Source: Martinezella lusitana
GTDB taxonomy: Bacteria > Pseudomonadota > Alphaproteobacteria > Rhizobiales > Rhizobiaceae
Direction: 5' to 3'
Assembly (NCBI RefSeq): GCF_016901135.1
Contig: NZ_JAFEVL010000030.1
Location: 62,001 to 126,000, forward strand
DNA: 64,000 nucleotides
Shown piece after piece: positions 27,359-35,389 of this stretch; the stretch's first letter is position 1, and every line of letters begins with the position of its first letter. Both the position numbers and the translations under genes were made by a program. The notes beneath the pieces are model-generated. The model saw only the letters and a list, made by a program, of their open reading frames with translations, had not been told where the DNA came from and made no database searches.

Positions 27359-28435
27359 TCAGAAGGCGGTCGGAACCTTCACCTTGCCGGCAATGATATC
27401 AGCCTTGACCTTGTCGACCTCGCTCATGACAGCCGACGGAACGATAGCTTGAGTGAACTTGTTGTCTGCCAGACCGATCGCGCCCTCCTTCAGGCCAAGC
27501 GATTCCGCCGTACCCAGCGGCAGCTTGCCGTCCTTCATCAACGTGATCGAGCGGACGACCGAATTGTCGACATTCTTCATGACGGATGTGACGATGCGCT
27601 TGGCAGTATCCGGACGGGAGGTTTCGTAGATCAGGGCCTGATCGGAATCGACACCGATGGCGTAGCGTCCGGCTTCGGCCGCCGCTTCGATGACACCTTG
27701 TCCGGTCGCACCGGCGACCTGGAAGACGATGCTGGCCCCCTGGCCGAACTGCGCCTTGGCGATTTCCTTGCCGGTAGCCGGATCGCTGAAGGAATTGGCG
27801 TATTGCTTCAACACCTTGACATCAGGCAGAACGGATTTGGCTCCGGCCTCGTAGCCGACCAGGAAGTCATCGATAACGGGGATCTGCATGGCGCCGACGG
27901 TGCCCAATGGGCTGCCGGCGGCGATATCGGCAACTCCCGCCTGCGTCAGACGCGCGGAAAGGACACCAGCCAAATAGGCGCCTTCGTTCTGCCGGAAGAG
28001 GATGGAGTAGACGTTGCCGCATTTGCATTTTGAATAGTCCACCGCGCCGTCAAAGAGGATGAAGCGGATATCGGGAAACTGCGGCGCGATTTTCTCGACC
28101 ATGGGCACCATCGTATAGGTACCGAGCACGATCGTATCGTAGTCACCACCTTCGGCGAGGTCGATAATCGCGCTTTCCCAACGGGTCGGATCGACGCCGC
28201 CTTCAACGGTCTGGGTCGAAACCGACAGCTCCTTCTTGACGCGCTGGATCCCGCGCTCGGCCGAGTCGAAGAAGGACTTGTCGCCGAGCGTGCCGTTGAC
28301 AAAGTAGACGATGTTTTGCGGTGGGCGGTTAAGGTCCTCCGCATGACCCGCCGTCATCGCCGCAAGGACCATGCCGCCAGACAAAGCAATAGCACGCACG
28401 CGCCGCAGAGCGGCGCCCAATCTGATCATTCCCAT
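27359..28435 (-). CDS. BMP-family substrate-binding protein (nucleoside-type ABC importer)
   Basis: A 358-residue exported protein with a signal peptide ending near TAGHAED. The BMP-family pattern includes VYFVNGTLGDKSFFDSAERG, YDTIVLGTYTMVP, FRQNEGAYLAGVLSA, VIDDFLVGYEAGAKSV and the ligand-end motif YAIGVDSDQAL. In other bacteria BMP proteins bind purine nucleosides or related ribosides. AGAGGG precedes the ATG at 28435. The next upstream gene is the GntR regulator (28 bases), so the transporter is probably autoregulated with it. Confidence 0.9.
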   Translation of the reverse strand: MGMIRLGAALRRVRAIALSGGMVLAAMTAGHAEDLNRPPQNIVYFVNGTLGDKSFFDSAERGIQRVKKELSVSTQTVEGGVDPTRWESAIIDLAEGGDYDTIVLGTYTMVPMVEKIAPQFPDIRFILFDGAVDYSKCKCGNVYSILFRQNEGAYLAGVLSARLTQAGVADIAAGSPLGTVGAMQIPVIDDFLVGYEAGAKSVLPDVKVLKQYANSFSDPATGKEIAKAQFGQGASIVFQVAGATGQGVIEAAAEAGRYAIGVDSDQALIYETSRPDTAKRIVTSVMKNVDNSVVRSITLMKDGKLPLGTAESLGLKEGAIGLADNKFTQAIVPSAVMSEVDKVKADIIAGKVKVPTAF

Positions 28436-28463
28436 AATGTAACCCTCTGAGGTTGCTCTATTT

Positions 28464-29270
28464 TTATTTTTGACTGAATTTGTTGACGCGTGTCGTGTAG
28501 CGATAACTCGACACGTATTTCATCTCGCAATATTCCATCGGCTGCCTGCGCTCGGAAAGCGTGATGCGCTCGCACAAGAGCAGGGGCGCGCCGATGGCTA
28601 CGCCAAGCTGGCTCGCATCCTCGGCATTGGCCGCAACCGAACTCAGACTTTCGAGGCCCTCCGCCGCGTTTAGACCAAAACGATTGCCAAGCAGCTTGTA
28701 TAGCGAGCCCGCCCGAACCAGATCTTCCGCCGTAAAGGTGGCGCCCGGCGGAAGCGCCAGATAGGCATCGTGAATGCCGACCGGAGCCCTATCGATGGTG
28801 CGAATGCGCTTTACGCGCGTGATCGCCTGCCGCGGCTCTATCTTGAGAACACCCGCAATCGCGAGGTTGGCCGGCGCCTGCTCGACGAAGATGATCACCT
28901 GACCGGCAACACCACCGCGCTTTTCGGTATCTTGCGAGAAGCTGTCGAGAAATCGCGACATTTCCCTGACCGACGACGGCGCGACGAATGTTCCCCGGCC
29001 GTGCTCGCTATAGAGTAGCCCCTGCTCTTCCAGAAGCCGGACGGCCTTGCGCACTGTGTCGCGGCTCATTGCATAGTGAACCGCGATATCACGCTCCGAA
29101 GGTAAAAGCTCGTTCGGCCCTCGGGAGCCGCTCTCGATTTCCGCCCTCAGCTTCGCAGCCAATTGCCGGTAAAGCGGCGCGTCTGACGGGGTCGCAGCCG
29201 GTCCCGTCAGTTCAACATCGCCTGCTTCGTCCAACAAGTCAGCCATCGCATCCACTTCCGAAGTGACCAT
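28464..29270 (-). CDS. GntR-family regulator, HutC/UTRA type
   Basis: A 268-residue protein. The winged HTH is at about residues 30-95 (LPSERDIAVHYAMSRDTVRKA, then the wing GLLYSEHGRGTFV). A UTRA effector domain starts around GGVAGQVIIFVEQAPANLAI and ends with CEMKYVSSYRYT. It is first in the transporter operon and divergent from the TrpF-like gene. Two copies of the exact palindrome TGGTACGTACCA flank the divergent promoter zone and are its probable binding sites. The inducer is not known; an imported riboside or its phosphate is a natural guess. Confidence 0.9.
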   Translation of the reverse strand: MVTSEVDAMADLLDEAGDVELTGPAATPSDAPLYRQLAAKLRAEIESGSRGPNELLPSERDIAVHYAMSRDTVRKAVRLLEEQGLLYSEHGRGTFVAPSSVREMSRFLDSFSQDTEKRGGVAGQVIIFVEQAPANLAIAGVLKIEPRQAITRVKRIRTIDRAPVGIHDAYLALPPGATFTAEDLVRAGSLYKLLGNRFGLNAAEGLESLSSVAANAEDASQLGVAIGAPLLLCERITLSERRQPMEYCEMKYVSSYRYTTRVNKFSQK

Positions 29271-29284
29271 TGGCTATGACTATA

Positions 29285-29296
29285 TGGTACGTACCA
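29285..29296. promoter_or_regulatory. Operator palindrome TGGTACGTACCA, copy 1
   Basis: A perfect 12-base palindrome 15 bases upstream of the GntR start, embedded in AT-rich sequence. An identical copy lies 75 bases further on. Identity, symmetry and position between divergent genes make it a likely binding site of the adjacent HutC-type regulator. Confidence 0.75.
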
Positions 29297-29359
29297 GTAT
29301 GTCAATAAAAAATCATGACACCGCCTTTCCATAGCCAGTTGCAACCAAATTGACATGTC

Positions 29360-29371
29360 TGGTACGTACCA
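29360..29371. promoter_or_regulatory. Operator palindrome TGGTACGTACCA, copy 2
   Basis: An exact duplicate of the copy at 29285, 67 bases upstream of the TrpF-like start. Both copies continue into AT followed by ATG-like sequence on the right (AGTATG, AATATG), so the conserved site is slightly longer than 12 bases. The 75-base centre-to-centre distance is close to seven helical turns and would allow looping. Confidence 0.75.
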
Positions 29372-29437
29372 ATATGATCAGGAAAAACTTGCTTGCACGA
29401 GCACATGCTCGCATGAGCAATAAATCGAGGAACATCC

Positions 29438-30088
29438 ATGGCTCAGGCCCCAGCCTTTATCGCTTTCACCGGATTGGACGACACAAGACTCATCGGCGAT
29501 TTGCAGAGCCTTTCGGCGCGCTATCCGATCGAATGGGGCATGCTTGTCGATGATGCGCAGGAGGAAAAACCCCTGTTTCCGGATGCGGAAGCACGCAAAG
29601 CCTTTCTGACCGCAGGCAGCCTGCGGCTCGCCGCCCATGTCTGCGGGGGCGAGGCATCGAAGATCGCCAATGCACCCGACACCGTATCGCTCGACCTCAC
29701 CGGCTTTCAACGCATTCAGGTCAATCACAGCTTCTCCGGCAGTTCGCCAGCGCAGGTTGACAATACCTGGCGCTTCGGTCGGCGGTTGGGCGTGCGAACC
29801 ATGCTTCAATGCAAGGAGGCCTTTCCGGATGAAACTCGCCTGGACTGGCTGTTTGATACGTCTTTCGGCACCGGAGCTGCGCCAAAGGCATGGCCGACGC
29901 TTCCCAAAAACGGACCGTTTTGCGGCTACTCCGGCGGCATCCGGTCCGAAAATGTCGCCGCCATCATCGCTGCTATCGGCGCATCCACCGGCGACCTCTA
30001 TTGGATCGATATGGAATCGGGCATCCGCACGAATGGCTGGCTCGACCTCGACAAATGCGAGGCTGTCTGCAGGGCGGTCTATGGATAG
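29438..30088 (+). CDS. TrpF-like (phosphoribosylanthranilate isomerase-like) TIM-barrel protein
   Basis: A 216-residue single-domain protein. The strand/loop order resembles TrpF: IEWGMLVDD, LAAHVCGG, RIQVNHS, WLFDTSFGTG, FCGYSGGI (phosphate-loop-like) and a late WIDMESGIR resembling the TrpF DxxSGxE end. GAGGA lies 7 bases before the ATG. It is divergent from, and shares operators with, a nucleoside-type importer, ADP-ribosylglycohydrolase and PfkB operon, not with tryptophan genes. A substrate such as a phosphoribosyl-amine from riboside breakdown is therefore more plausible than tryptophan synthesis. This assignment is moderate and based on motif order only. Confidence 0.6.
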   Translation: MAQAPAFIAFTGLDDTRLIGDLQSLSARYPIEWGMLVDDAQEEKPLFPDAEARKAFLTAGSLRLAAHVCGGEASKIANAPDTVSLDLTGFQRIQVNHSFSGSSPAQVDNTWRFGRRLGVRTMLQCKEAFPDETRLDWLFDTSFGTGAAPKAWPTLPKNGPFCGYSGGIRSENVAAIIAAIGASTGDLYWIDMESGIRTNGWLDLDKCEAVCRAVYG

Positions 30089-30335
30089 CCTGGCGCGAAG
30101 CCAAAACGTCAATTCTGGAACCCGAAACAAGCGCTACCTTGATGGGGTTGGAACCGACGGCCTGAGATCACATCTGTCAAAGCTGATTGGAGCCACGGCG
30201 TCGTCAACCAGTTCGAGCGACAGTCAGGACCTGGCATTCGTGCCGATGGTCAACGCTCATTCCGCCGCCCCTATGCGGCTGAGAGCCTTTCGCCTTTTGG
30301 CAATGACTTCCGGATTGATCACGAGATCCGTCCGC

Positions 30336-30749
30336 TCACGGCCGGCCCATTCTGACGGCAAGCACGCTCCCCGGTCCATGCACAGCGGCGAAGAACAGAC
30401 CGGCTACGAACGTAAAGTGGTCGACGAAGAAGCCGAATTCGGCCTGGTTGCCGGCCCAGTGCGACGGGCCGTGGAATGAGAATCCGAGGAAGATGACATA
30501 AACGGCTGCAACGATGGCCGCCGGTGTGAAGAATACGCCGGTCAGAAAGGCAATGACCAGCAGCACTTCGAGGATCGCCGCGCACCAGGCCAGCAACAGC
30601 GGAAACGGGAAGCCGGCGGCGGCGATGTAGCTGGCGGTCGCGCCCATATCCATGAACTTGAACGAGACTGCCATCAGAAAGACGGCGGCGAAGATCAGGC
30701 GGGCGATGAGAATGGCGGCGGTCTGCCACGCCGATTGAGCGCTTTCCAC
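30336..30749 (-). CDS. DoxX-family membrane protein
   Basis: A 137-residue protein with four predicted membrane segments in the DoxX arrangement: AAILIARLIFAAVFLMAVSF, LLLAWCAAILEVLLVIAFL, AAIVAAVYVIFLGFSF and FTFVAGLFFAAVHGPG. The GTG at 30749 is preferred because GGAGGA lies 6 bases before it; longer frames exist. DoxX-like proteins are small inner-membrane proteins of varied, mostly unknown redox-linked role. It is convergent with the TrpF-like gene and not clearly operonic with the YkgJ-type gene upstream. Confidence 0.75.
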   Translation of the reverse strand: MESAQSAWQTAAILIARLIFAAVFLMAVSFKFMDMGATASYIAAAGFPFPLLLAWCAAILEVLLVIAFLTGVFFTPAAIVAAVYVIFLGFSFHGPSHWAGNQAEFGFFVDHFTFVAGLFFAAVHGPGSVLAVRMGRP

Positions 30750-30851
30750 GATGTTCCTCCGGGTTGAAGCGGTTGATGCTCCAAGGACGGCCAACAGAAG
30801 GGGATTCCGACAGGGCTGGGAAGATTTATTTTGCCGGAGCGATCGCCTCCG

Positions 30852-31148
30852 CTAGTCGAGCCCAAAAGACGAGCGGGCCTCCAGGCACGCTCCATCTCCC
30901 GGAACGCAAGCGCGACAAACATCTGGCCGAAGATCATAAACCAAGCATGATGTGCTCGAACCAACGCGGCCGGCCAAAGCAGAACAACGCGCGCCGTGAC
31001 ACAGCATTCCTCCTTGATCCTCCGAGACAAAACGCGTCGGTAAAGCGTCGAGCTCAGCTTCCGTCTCTGTGGAAAATCTTGGCCAAGTGGGCGAAAACGA
31101 GCAGCAAGCGCCGCAGGCTTGACAGTCAAAGTCAATAGCGAAGGTCAT
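30852..31148 (-). CDS. YkgJ-type cysteine-cluster protein
   Basis: A 98-residue protein with the family Cys spacing: CQACGACC near the start, then LCHGARCSALAGRVGSSTSC, VYDLRPDVCRACVPGD and GACLEAR. The nine or so cysteines are expected to bind zinc or an iron-sulfur cluster. The DUF6444/YkgJ group is often annotated as Fe-S cluster carrier or oxidoreductase, but the function is not established. No strong ribosome site is visible. Confidence 0.8.
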   Translation of the reverse strand: MTFAIDFDCQACGACCSFSPTWPRFSTETEAELDALPTRFVSEDQGGMLCHGARCSALAGRVGSSTSCLVYDLRPDVCRACVPGDGACLEARSSFGLD

Positions 31149-31517
31149 TGGCGTGTTTTACCGCAACGATCCGGCAATGCCAGCTTTTATATCGCAATCG
31201 GCATCAGATCGTGTTTACGAGACTTCTTCGCCTTGAACCAATTCGAACCGTGGGCCCTGCAATTTTTCCAGATTGATAGGCTCGGATGTCATACGTCTGG
31301 CGAACAACACTCGCTTCAACTTCACCGAGATTGAGTCTGAACCAATCCTCGACGCTGATTCACGCTCAACCAAGATCACGACCCCGGCGCGTGCCTAACC
31401 CTCAGGATCGCAAGGGAAACCGCTCCGATTGCCAAAGCAATGGAGATCAACATGTAAATCGGATTGATATACAGGCCAGCAGCATCTCCACTTTCGATTG
31501 CTACTTTGATTAAGCTC
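31149..31517. other. Intergenic region with a possible short membrane-peptide frame
   Basis: About 370 bases. On the minus strand, from about 31505 to the stop at 31376, one frame reads a hydrophobic segment (YMLISIALAIGAVSLAILRV) and a basic end. That resembles a one-span small membrane protein, but there is no clear start codon with a ribosome site. Otherwise nothing is recognised. Confidence 0.4.
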
Positions 31518-32159
31518 TTACCAGCGCAGACTGAGTTTGCCGGCAACGATTCCCAATAGCCCGCTCAGCAGAATGCCAAGGGTGTACCAGATTGCGATAA
31601 AAGGGATGCCGTTTTCGACACATGCCAACGAGTACACCCACCCACCGATCGCGCCAGCGCACGCGCCAGCGACAAAACCGGCAAGCCCCGGATTGAGGGG
31701 GGCAGCGCGACGCAAAAACCACATGTTGGCAAAGAATGCGGGAAGACCGAATGCAAAGATCAGAAACGGGCAAAAAAGCGCCGAATATCCGAAAATCAAA
31801 CCCGGATAAGATGACGCTGGCGACAGGGCGAGCTGGGCGACCGCCAATAGCGCAATGACGGTAAACGCTGCCACCGAAACCCGGATCATATCGCCGATCA
31901 AGCCGTCAGGGCGAGCAATGCGATCAAGTGCAATGATCGTCGCGCCCATCAACCCCGCCGAATATAGAAACTTGACCCAAAAGGCAGCCACCGTCACATG
32001 GTGCAGATGCGGACGAAAGGCGAGCGATGCGAGTAGGGCAACAGTCGCGCCGATTACACCGACAGCTACAGCGGAGGCAAGCCGCATCCGCAGCGCGTGA
32101 CGGCGTACGGGGGTAAGGTCACTGACCAGAGTCTCTATGAGATCATCAATCTTCGTCAT
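31518..32159 (-). CDS. DUF1109 / NrsF-type membrane anti-sigma factor
   Basis: A 213-residue protein. It begins MTKIDDLIETLVSDLTPVRR, a short cytoplasmic start typical of DUF1109, followed by six hydrophobic segments. The ATG at 32159 overlaps the ECF sigma stop by 14 bases, so sigma and anti-sigma are translationally coupled. Known homologues (Caulobacter NrsF; S. meliloti partners of RpoE1/RpoE4) hold their sigma factor inactive until a heavy-metal or sulfite signal, so this is the likely cognate anti-sigma. Confidence 0.85.
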   Translation of the reverse strand: MTKIDDLIETLVSDLTPVRRHALRMRLASAVAVGVIGATVALLASLAFRPHLHHVTVAAFWVKFLYSAGLMGATIIALDRIARPDGLIGDMIRVSVAAFTVIALLAVAQLALSPASSYPGLIFGYSALFCPFLIFAFGLPAFFANMWFLRRAAPLNPGLAGFVAGACAGAIGGWVYSLACVENGIPFIAIWYTLGILLSGLLGIVAGKLSLRW

Positions 32160-32703
32160 TGGCAAAACCCAGCTTGCGTCCGATCGCGCGCATCCCTCGG
32201 TGAATGCTGACACGAACCATTACTTCCGACTGCCCCGTATCGGTTGCTGCTTCAGCAGCCGTCTTTCCGGCGATCTTTACCTGCCTTAGGAGCTCTCGCT
32301 GCTTGACTGGCAACTGATCGAGGAGCCGATCGACATCGAGATGAGCAAACAGCGCTTCCTCTCGAAACTCGGCTGCAGCCTCGTCCTGCAATGCAACTTC
32401 GACGTCGTTCTTCCTGCCGTTTGCCCTGAAGTGGTCGATCAGCTTGTATTTCGCGATTCTGAAGAACCACGCGGTAAACGGCCTTTCACGATCGTAGGTA
32501 ATCCGCCGGCTATGAACCGCCAAAAGCACCTCCTGCACCAGATCTTCGGCGTCCCCTCGGGCGTTGGGCCCAAGCCTCCTCTGGAAAAACGTTAGAAGTA
32601 GATCCCGAAGAATAGAGAGCAAACGCCTATATGCAGCTTCATCGCCGTCAAGCGACAGAAGCATCAAACCCTTCAGGACCTGTTCCGATACGGATTTAGT
32701 CAT
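32146..32703 (-). CDS. ECF RNA-polymerase sigma factor (SigF/RpoE1-RpoE4-like)
   Basis: A 185-residue sigma-70 family ECF. Region 2 includes DAEDLVQEVLLAVHSRRITYD and FTAWFFRIAKYKLIDHFR. Region 4 includes LPVKQRELLRQVKIAGKTAAEAATDTGQSEVMVRVSIHRGM. It is coupled to the DUF1109 anti-sigma. Upstream on its own strand is a GTAAC-N16-CGAA arrangement that fits promoters described for this ECF group, suggesting autoregulation. The divergent genes (secreted protein, cytochrome b, molybdopterin enzyme) are likely members of the regulon. Confidence 0.88.
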   Translation of the reverse strand: MTKSVSEQVLKGLMLLSLDGDEAAYRRLLSILRDLLLTFFQRRLGPNARGDAEDLVQEVLLAVHSRRITYDRERPFTAWFFRIAKYKLIDHFRANGRKNDVEVALQDEAAAEFREEALFAHLDVDRLLDQLPVKQRELLRQVKIAGKTAAEAATDTGQSEVMVRVSIHRGMRAIGRKLGFANDED

Positions 32704-32716
32704 TCACGACCCGTCA

Positions 32717-32741
32717 TTCGCTGCCTGAGGCGACTTGTTAC
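32717..32741 (-). promoter_or_regulatory. Putative ECF-type promoter GTAAC-N16-CGAA
   Basis: Read on the minus strand, GTAAC (32741-32737) is separated by exactly 16 bases from CGAA (32720-32717), 13 bases before the sigma start. From memory, DUF1109-linked ECF sigmas use GTAACC-type -35 and CGAA-type -10 boxes with about this spacing. I could not find an equally good copy on the plus strand. Confidence 0.45.
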
Positions 32742-32969
32742 ACGCTCGGTCGATTTTTTATCGACTCTATCGTGATCACATCAGCGTGATCGCTGCAACA
32801 CAATCGAACGAGCCCCGAATGAGGGAACGGAATTGAAGATCAAGCTGCTTTCGTCAGTCGGACGCCATTGCAAGCTGGTCGGCTTCTCCAAAGCGATCGC
32901 TCCCACGCACTGTGCCCTGATGGCCGGGCGGGGATCACATACCAAATGATGGAAGATATGGAGAGCAGA

Positions 32970-33581
32970 ATGTCGCTATCGAAAATGAAGATCATCGGCG
33001 TGGCGCTTGCCTTTGGCACACTGACCACAGTGTCCGCACACGCTACCGACAAGGCCCGTGTTCGCGGCGTTGTGGAAAGCCTCAGCGGCGATACGCTGAT
33101 GGTCAAGTCGCGCGAAGGCAAGGACGTCACGATCATGTTAAAGTCCGGCTGGGCCGTAAACGGCATCGTCAATGCTGCCGTCACAGACATCAAGCCTGGC
33201 GATTTCGTCGGCATCGCCTCGATGCCGACAGAGAGCGGCGTCAATGGCGCACTTGAAGTGCTGATCTTCCCGGCCGCCATGAAAGGCACCGGCGAAGGCG
33301 ACTATGGCTGGGATCTGAAGCCGAAGAGCTCGATGACCAATGCGACGGTTGCCAGCGCCGTGACGTCGGTCAACGGTCCAACCCTGACACTCACCTACAA
33401 GGGTGGAGAGAAGAAGATTTCGATCCCGCCGGGCACGCCGGTCGTAACCTTTGGCAAAGCCACCAAGGACGATATCAAACCGGGCGCCGGCGTCATCATC
33501 AACGGCACGACGACGGGCGATAACATGGTCGAATCCGACCGCGTTGTGGTGGGCATCAACGGCGTCGTTCCGCCGATGTGA
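32970..33581 (+). CDS. Exported beta-rich protein (DUF5666-like), unknown function
   Basis: A 203-residue protein with signal peptide MSLSKMKIIGVALAFGTLTT ending near SAHATD. The body has two similar halves: RVRGVVESLSGDTLMVKSREG then IKPGDFVGIASMP, and later VNGPTLTLTYKGGEKKISIP then IKPGAGVIINGTT. This suggests a tandem of OB- or SH3-like beta modules, as in DUF5666. The ATG at 32970 is chosen because GGAGAG lies 5-6 bases upstream. It is likely co-regulated with the cytochrome b and molybdopterin enzyme that follow; a metal- or ligand-binding role is only a guess. Confidence 0.7.
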   Translation: MSLSKMKIIGVALAFGTLTTVSAHATDKARVRGVVESLSGDTLMVKSREGKDVTIMLKSGWAVNGIVNAAVTDIKPGDFVGIASMPTESGVNGALEVLIFPAAMKGTGEGDYGWDLKPKSSMTNATVASAVTSVNGPTLTLTYKGGEKKISIPPGTPVVTFGKATKDDIKPGAGVIINGTTTGDNMVESDRVVVGINGVVPPM

Positions 33582-33607
33582 TCTGCTTCACAAAGGCTAT
33601 TATACTG

Positions 33608-33630
33608 CCCGACCGCAAACAGCGGTCGGG
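33608..33630 (+). terminator. Stem-loop between the exported protein and the cytochrome b gene
   Basis: Nine-base perfect arms CCCGACCGC and GCGGTCGGG surround an AAACA loop, 27 bases after the stop at 33581. There is no T-run after it, so it may be an attenuator or RNA processing/stabilising hairpin rather than a full intrinsic terminator. Confidence 0.55.
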
Positions 33631-33711
33631 TAAACTGCGTGAGAGACAATCGCGCCGATCGATCCTAATCGAACGAGCCGCCTCTAGTCGGCATCATCGG
33701 GGTTAACGAAC

Positions 33712-34572
33712 ATGGCCAGTATAGAGCAGATCGACACCGCGCCGCCGCCGCGCCCGGCAAAAATCTTCATCCGCCGGCATTCGATCCTGACCCGGATCAC
33801 CCACTGGATCAACGTCCTCTGTCTGACCTTGTTGCTGATGAGCGGCATGCAGATCTTCAACGCCGATCCGCAACTGCATTGGGGTAACTACGGCGCGGTC
33901 GAAGACCCGTCCTGGTTCGAGATTGCAAGCGACCAAGACGGCGACCATGTTGTCGGCCGACTGCGCATAGGCAGCCTGTCGATTACGACGACCGGCATTC
34001 TTGGCGCCTCCATGGTTGACGGCGAGATGACACCGCGCGCCTTTCCTGCTTGGGCGACAATTCCGAGCTTTCAGGATCTGGCAACCGGCCGTCGCTGGCA
34101 CTTTTTCTTTGCTTGGCTCTTCGTCATAAACGGTCTTCTCTATGTACTCTACGGCCTGATCGGCGGCCATTTCCGCCGCGATCTGGTACCGACGGCCAAA
34201 GATATTGCGCCGCGCAACATCTGGCACGAGATCAAGGACCATGCTCGCTTGCGCTTTCCGAAAGGTGAAAAGGCGCGGCGCTACAACGCATTGCAGAAGC
34301 TGACCTATCTCATTGTCATTTTTATCCTGTTGCCGCTGATGATTGGCTCTGGACTGACAATGTCGCCAGCGATGGATGCCGGTTATCCTTTCCTCCTCGA
34401 CATCTTCGGCGGCCGCCAATCGGCCCGCGGCATCCATTTCATCACCGCCTGGAGCCTGGTGCTGTTCGTCATTGTCCATGTGGCGATGGTCATCCTCTCC
34501 GGCCTCTGGAACAACATGCGTTCGATGGTGACCGGCCGCTATGCCATCACCAACGAGGAGACAAAGCGATGA
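33712..34572 (+). CDS. Cytochrome b561-type membrane subunit of a molybdopterin oxidoreductase
   Basis: A 286-residue polytopic protein. RRHSILTRITHWINVLCLTLLLMSG supplies an early His in a membrane segment. WHFFFAWLFVINGLLYVLYGLI, LQKLTYLIVIFILLPLMIGSGL and IHFITAWSLVLFVIVHVAMV supply further His residues for two b-type haems, as in thiosulfate-reductase / Ni-Fe-hydrogenase type cytochrome b. It overlaps the molybdopterin gene by ATGA at 34569-34572. It likely takes electrons to or from the exported oxidoreductase at the periplasmic face. Confidence 0.85.
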   Translation: MASIEQIDTAPPPRPAKIFIRRHSILTRITHWINVLCLTLLLMSGMQIFNADPQLHWGNYGAVEDPSWFEIASDQDGDHVVGRLRIGSLSITTTGILGASMVDGEMTPRAFPAWATIPSFQDLATGRRWHFFFAWLFVINGLLYVLYGLIGGHFRRDLVPTAKDIAPRNIWHEIKDHARLRFPKGEKARRYNALQKLTYLIVIFILLPLMIGSGLTMSPAMDAGYPFLLDIFGGRQSARGIHFITAWSLVLFVIVHVAMVILSGLWNNMRSMVTGRYAITNEETKR

Positions 34573-35345
34573 ATTCGATCTTTACCCGTCGCCGCTTTCT
34601 CATAGGCTCCGCAGCCGGCCTTGGTGCCATTGGTCTAACGGGCTGCGATGACGTCGTGCAGAACCAGAACGTCCAGCAGGTTCTGGCCATGGCCGAGCGT
34701 CTGACCATGGGCACCCAGCGATTGATCGTCTCGCCGCAGGCGCTTGCGCCGGAGTATACGGAGGCCGATATATCGCCAAGCTTCCACCCCAACGGCTCGA
34801 CCCAACCCGGCAGTGCCGAATACGTCCAAATGGCACAGACGAACTTTGTCGACTGGCGGCTCAAGATCGACGGCCTGGTCAACAAGCCGATGGAATTATC
34901 ACTGGCGGACCTGAAGAAGCTGCCCTCCCGTACGCAGATCACGCGCCACGACTGCGTCGAAGGCTGGAGCGCCATCGGCAAGTGGCAGGGCGTGCCGCTT
35001 GGGCTGATCCTGCAGAGTGCCGGCTTGAAACCAGGTGCGCGTTACGCCGTCTTCTACTGTGCCGACGAACTCGAGCAGACGCTCGACGGCAGCGGCCGCT
35101 ATTATGAGAGTATCGACCTGATCGATGCCTTCCACCCGCAATCGATCCTTGCCTATTCGCTGAACGGCAAGGATCTGGCAGTCGAACACGGCGCGCCTTT
35201 ACGCCTGCGCGTCGAGCGCCATCTTGGCTATAAGCATGCCAAATACGTCATGCGCATCGAGATACGCGACCGGTTCAACGACCTCTGGGGCGGTAATGGC
35301 GGATTCTGGGAGGATCGTGGTTATGAATGGTATGCCGGCATCTGA
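34569..35345 (+). CDS. Tat-exported molybdopterin-dependent oxidoreductase (sulfite-oxidase/MsrP fold)
   Basis: A 258-residue protein. It starts MNSIFTRRRFLIGSAAGLGA, a twin-Arg signal, with a lipobox-like LTGC beyond it. The core ITRHDCVEGWSAIGKWQGVPL carries the conserved Cys that ligates molybdenum in the sulfite-oxidase/YedY fold. EHGAPLRLRVERHLGYKHAKYV is the second typical segment. It is probably a periplasmic (possibly lipid-anchored) oxidoreductase coupled to the cytochrome b encoded upstream. Linkage to a DUF1109-type ECF system suggests oxidised-sulfur or methionine-sulfoxide stress. Substrate is inference. Confidence 0.87.
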   Translation: MNSIFTRRRFLIGSAAGLGAIGLTGCDDVVQNQNVQQVLAMAERLTMGTQRLIVSPQALAPEYTEADISPSFHPNGSTQPGSAEYVQMAQTNFVDWRLKIDGLVNKPMELSLADLKKLPSRTQITRHDCVEGWSAIGKWQGVPLGLILQSAGLKPGARYAVFYCADELEQTLDGSGRYYESIDLIDAFHPQSILAYSLNGKDLAVEHGAPLRLRVERHLGYKHAKYVMRIEIRDRFNDLWGGNGGFWEDRGYEWYAGI

Positions 35346-35389
35346 CGCCAACATGCCAAAGCCTGCCCACTAGTGCATCGGCCTCCTGC

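Noticed and set aside
26121..27452. A 443-codon plus-strand frame opposite the BMP ATPase
   Set aside because: It lies antisense to Walker and signature motifs and has shadow composition.
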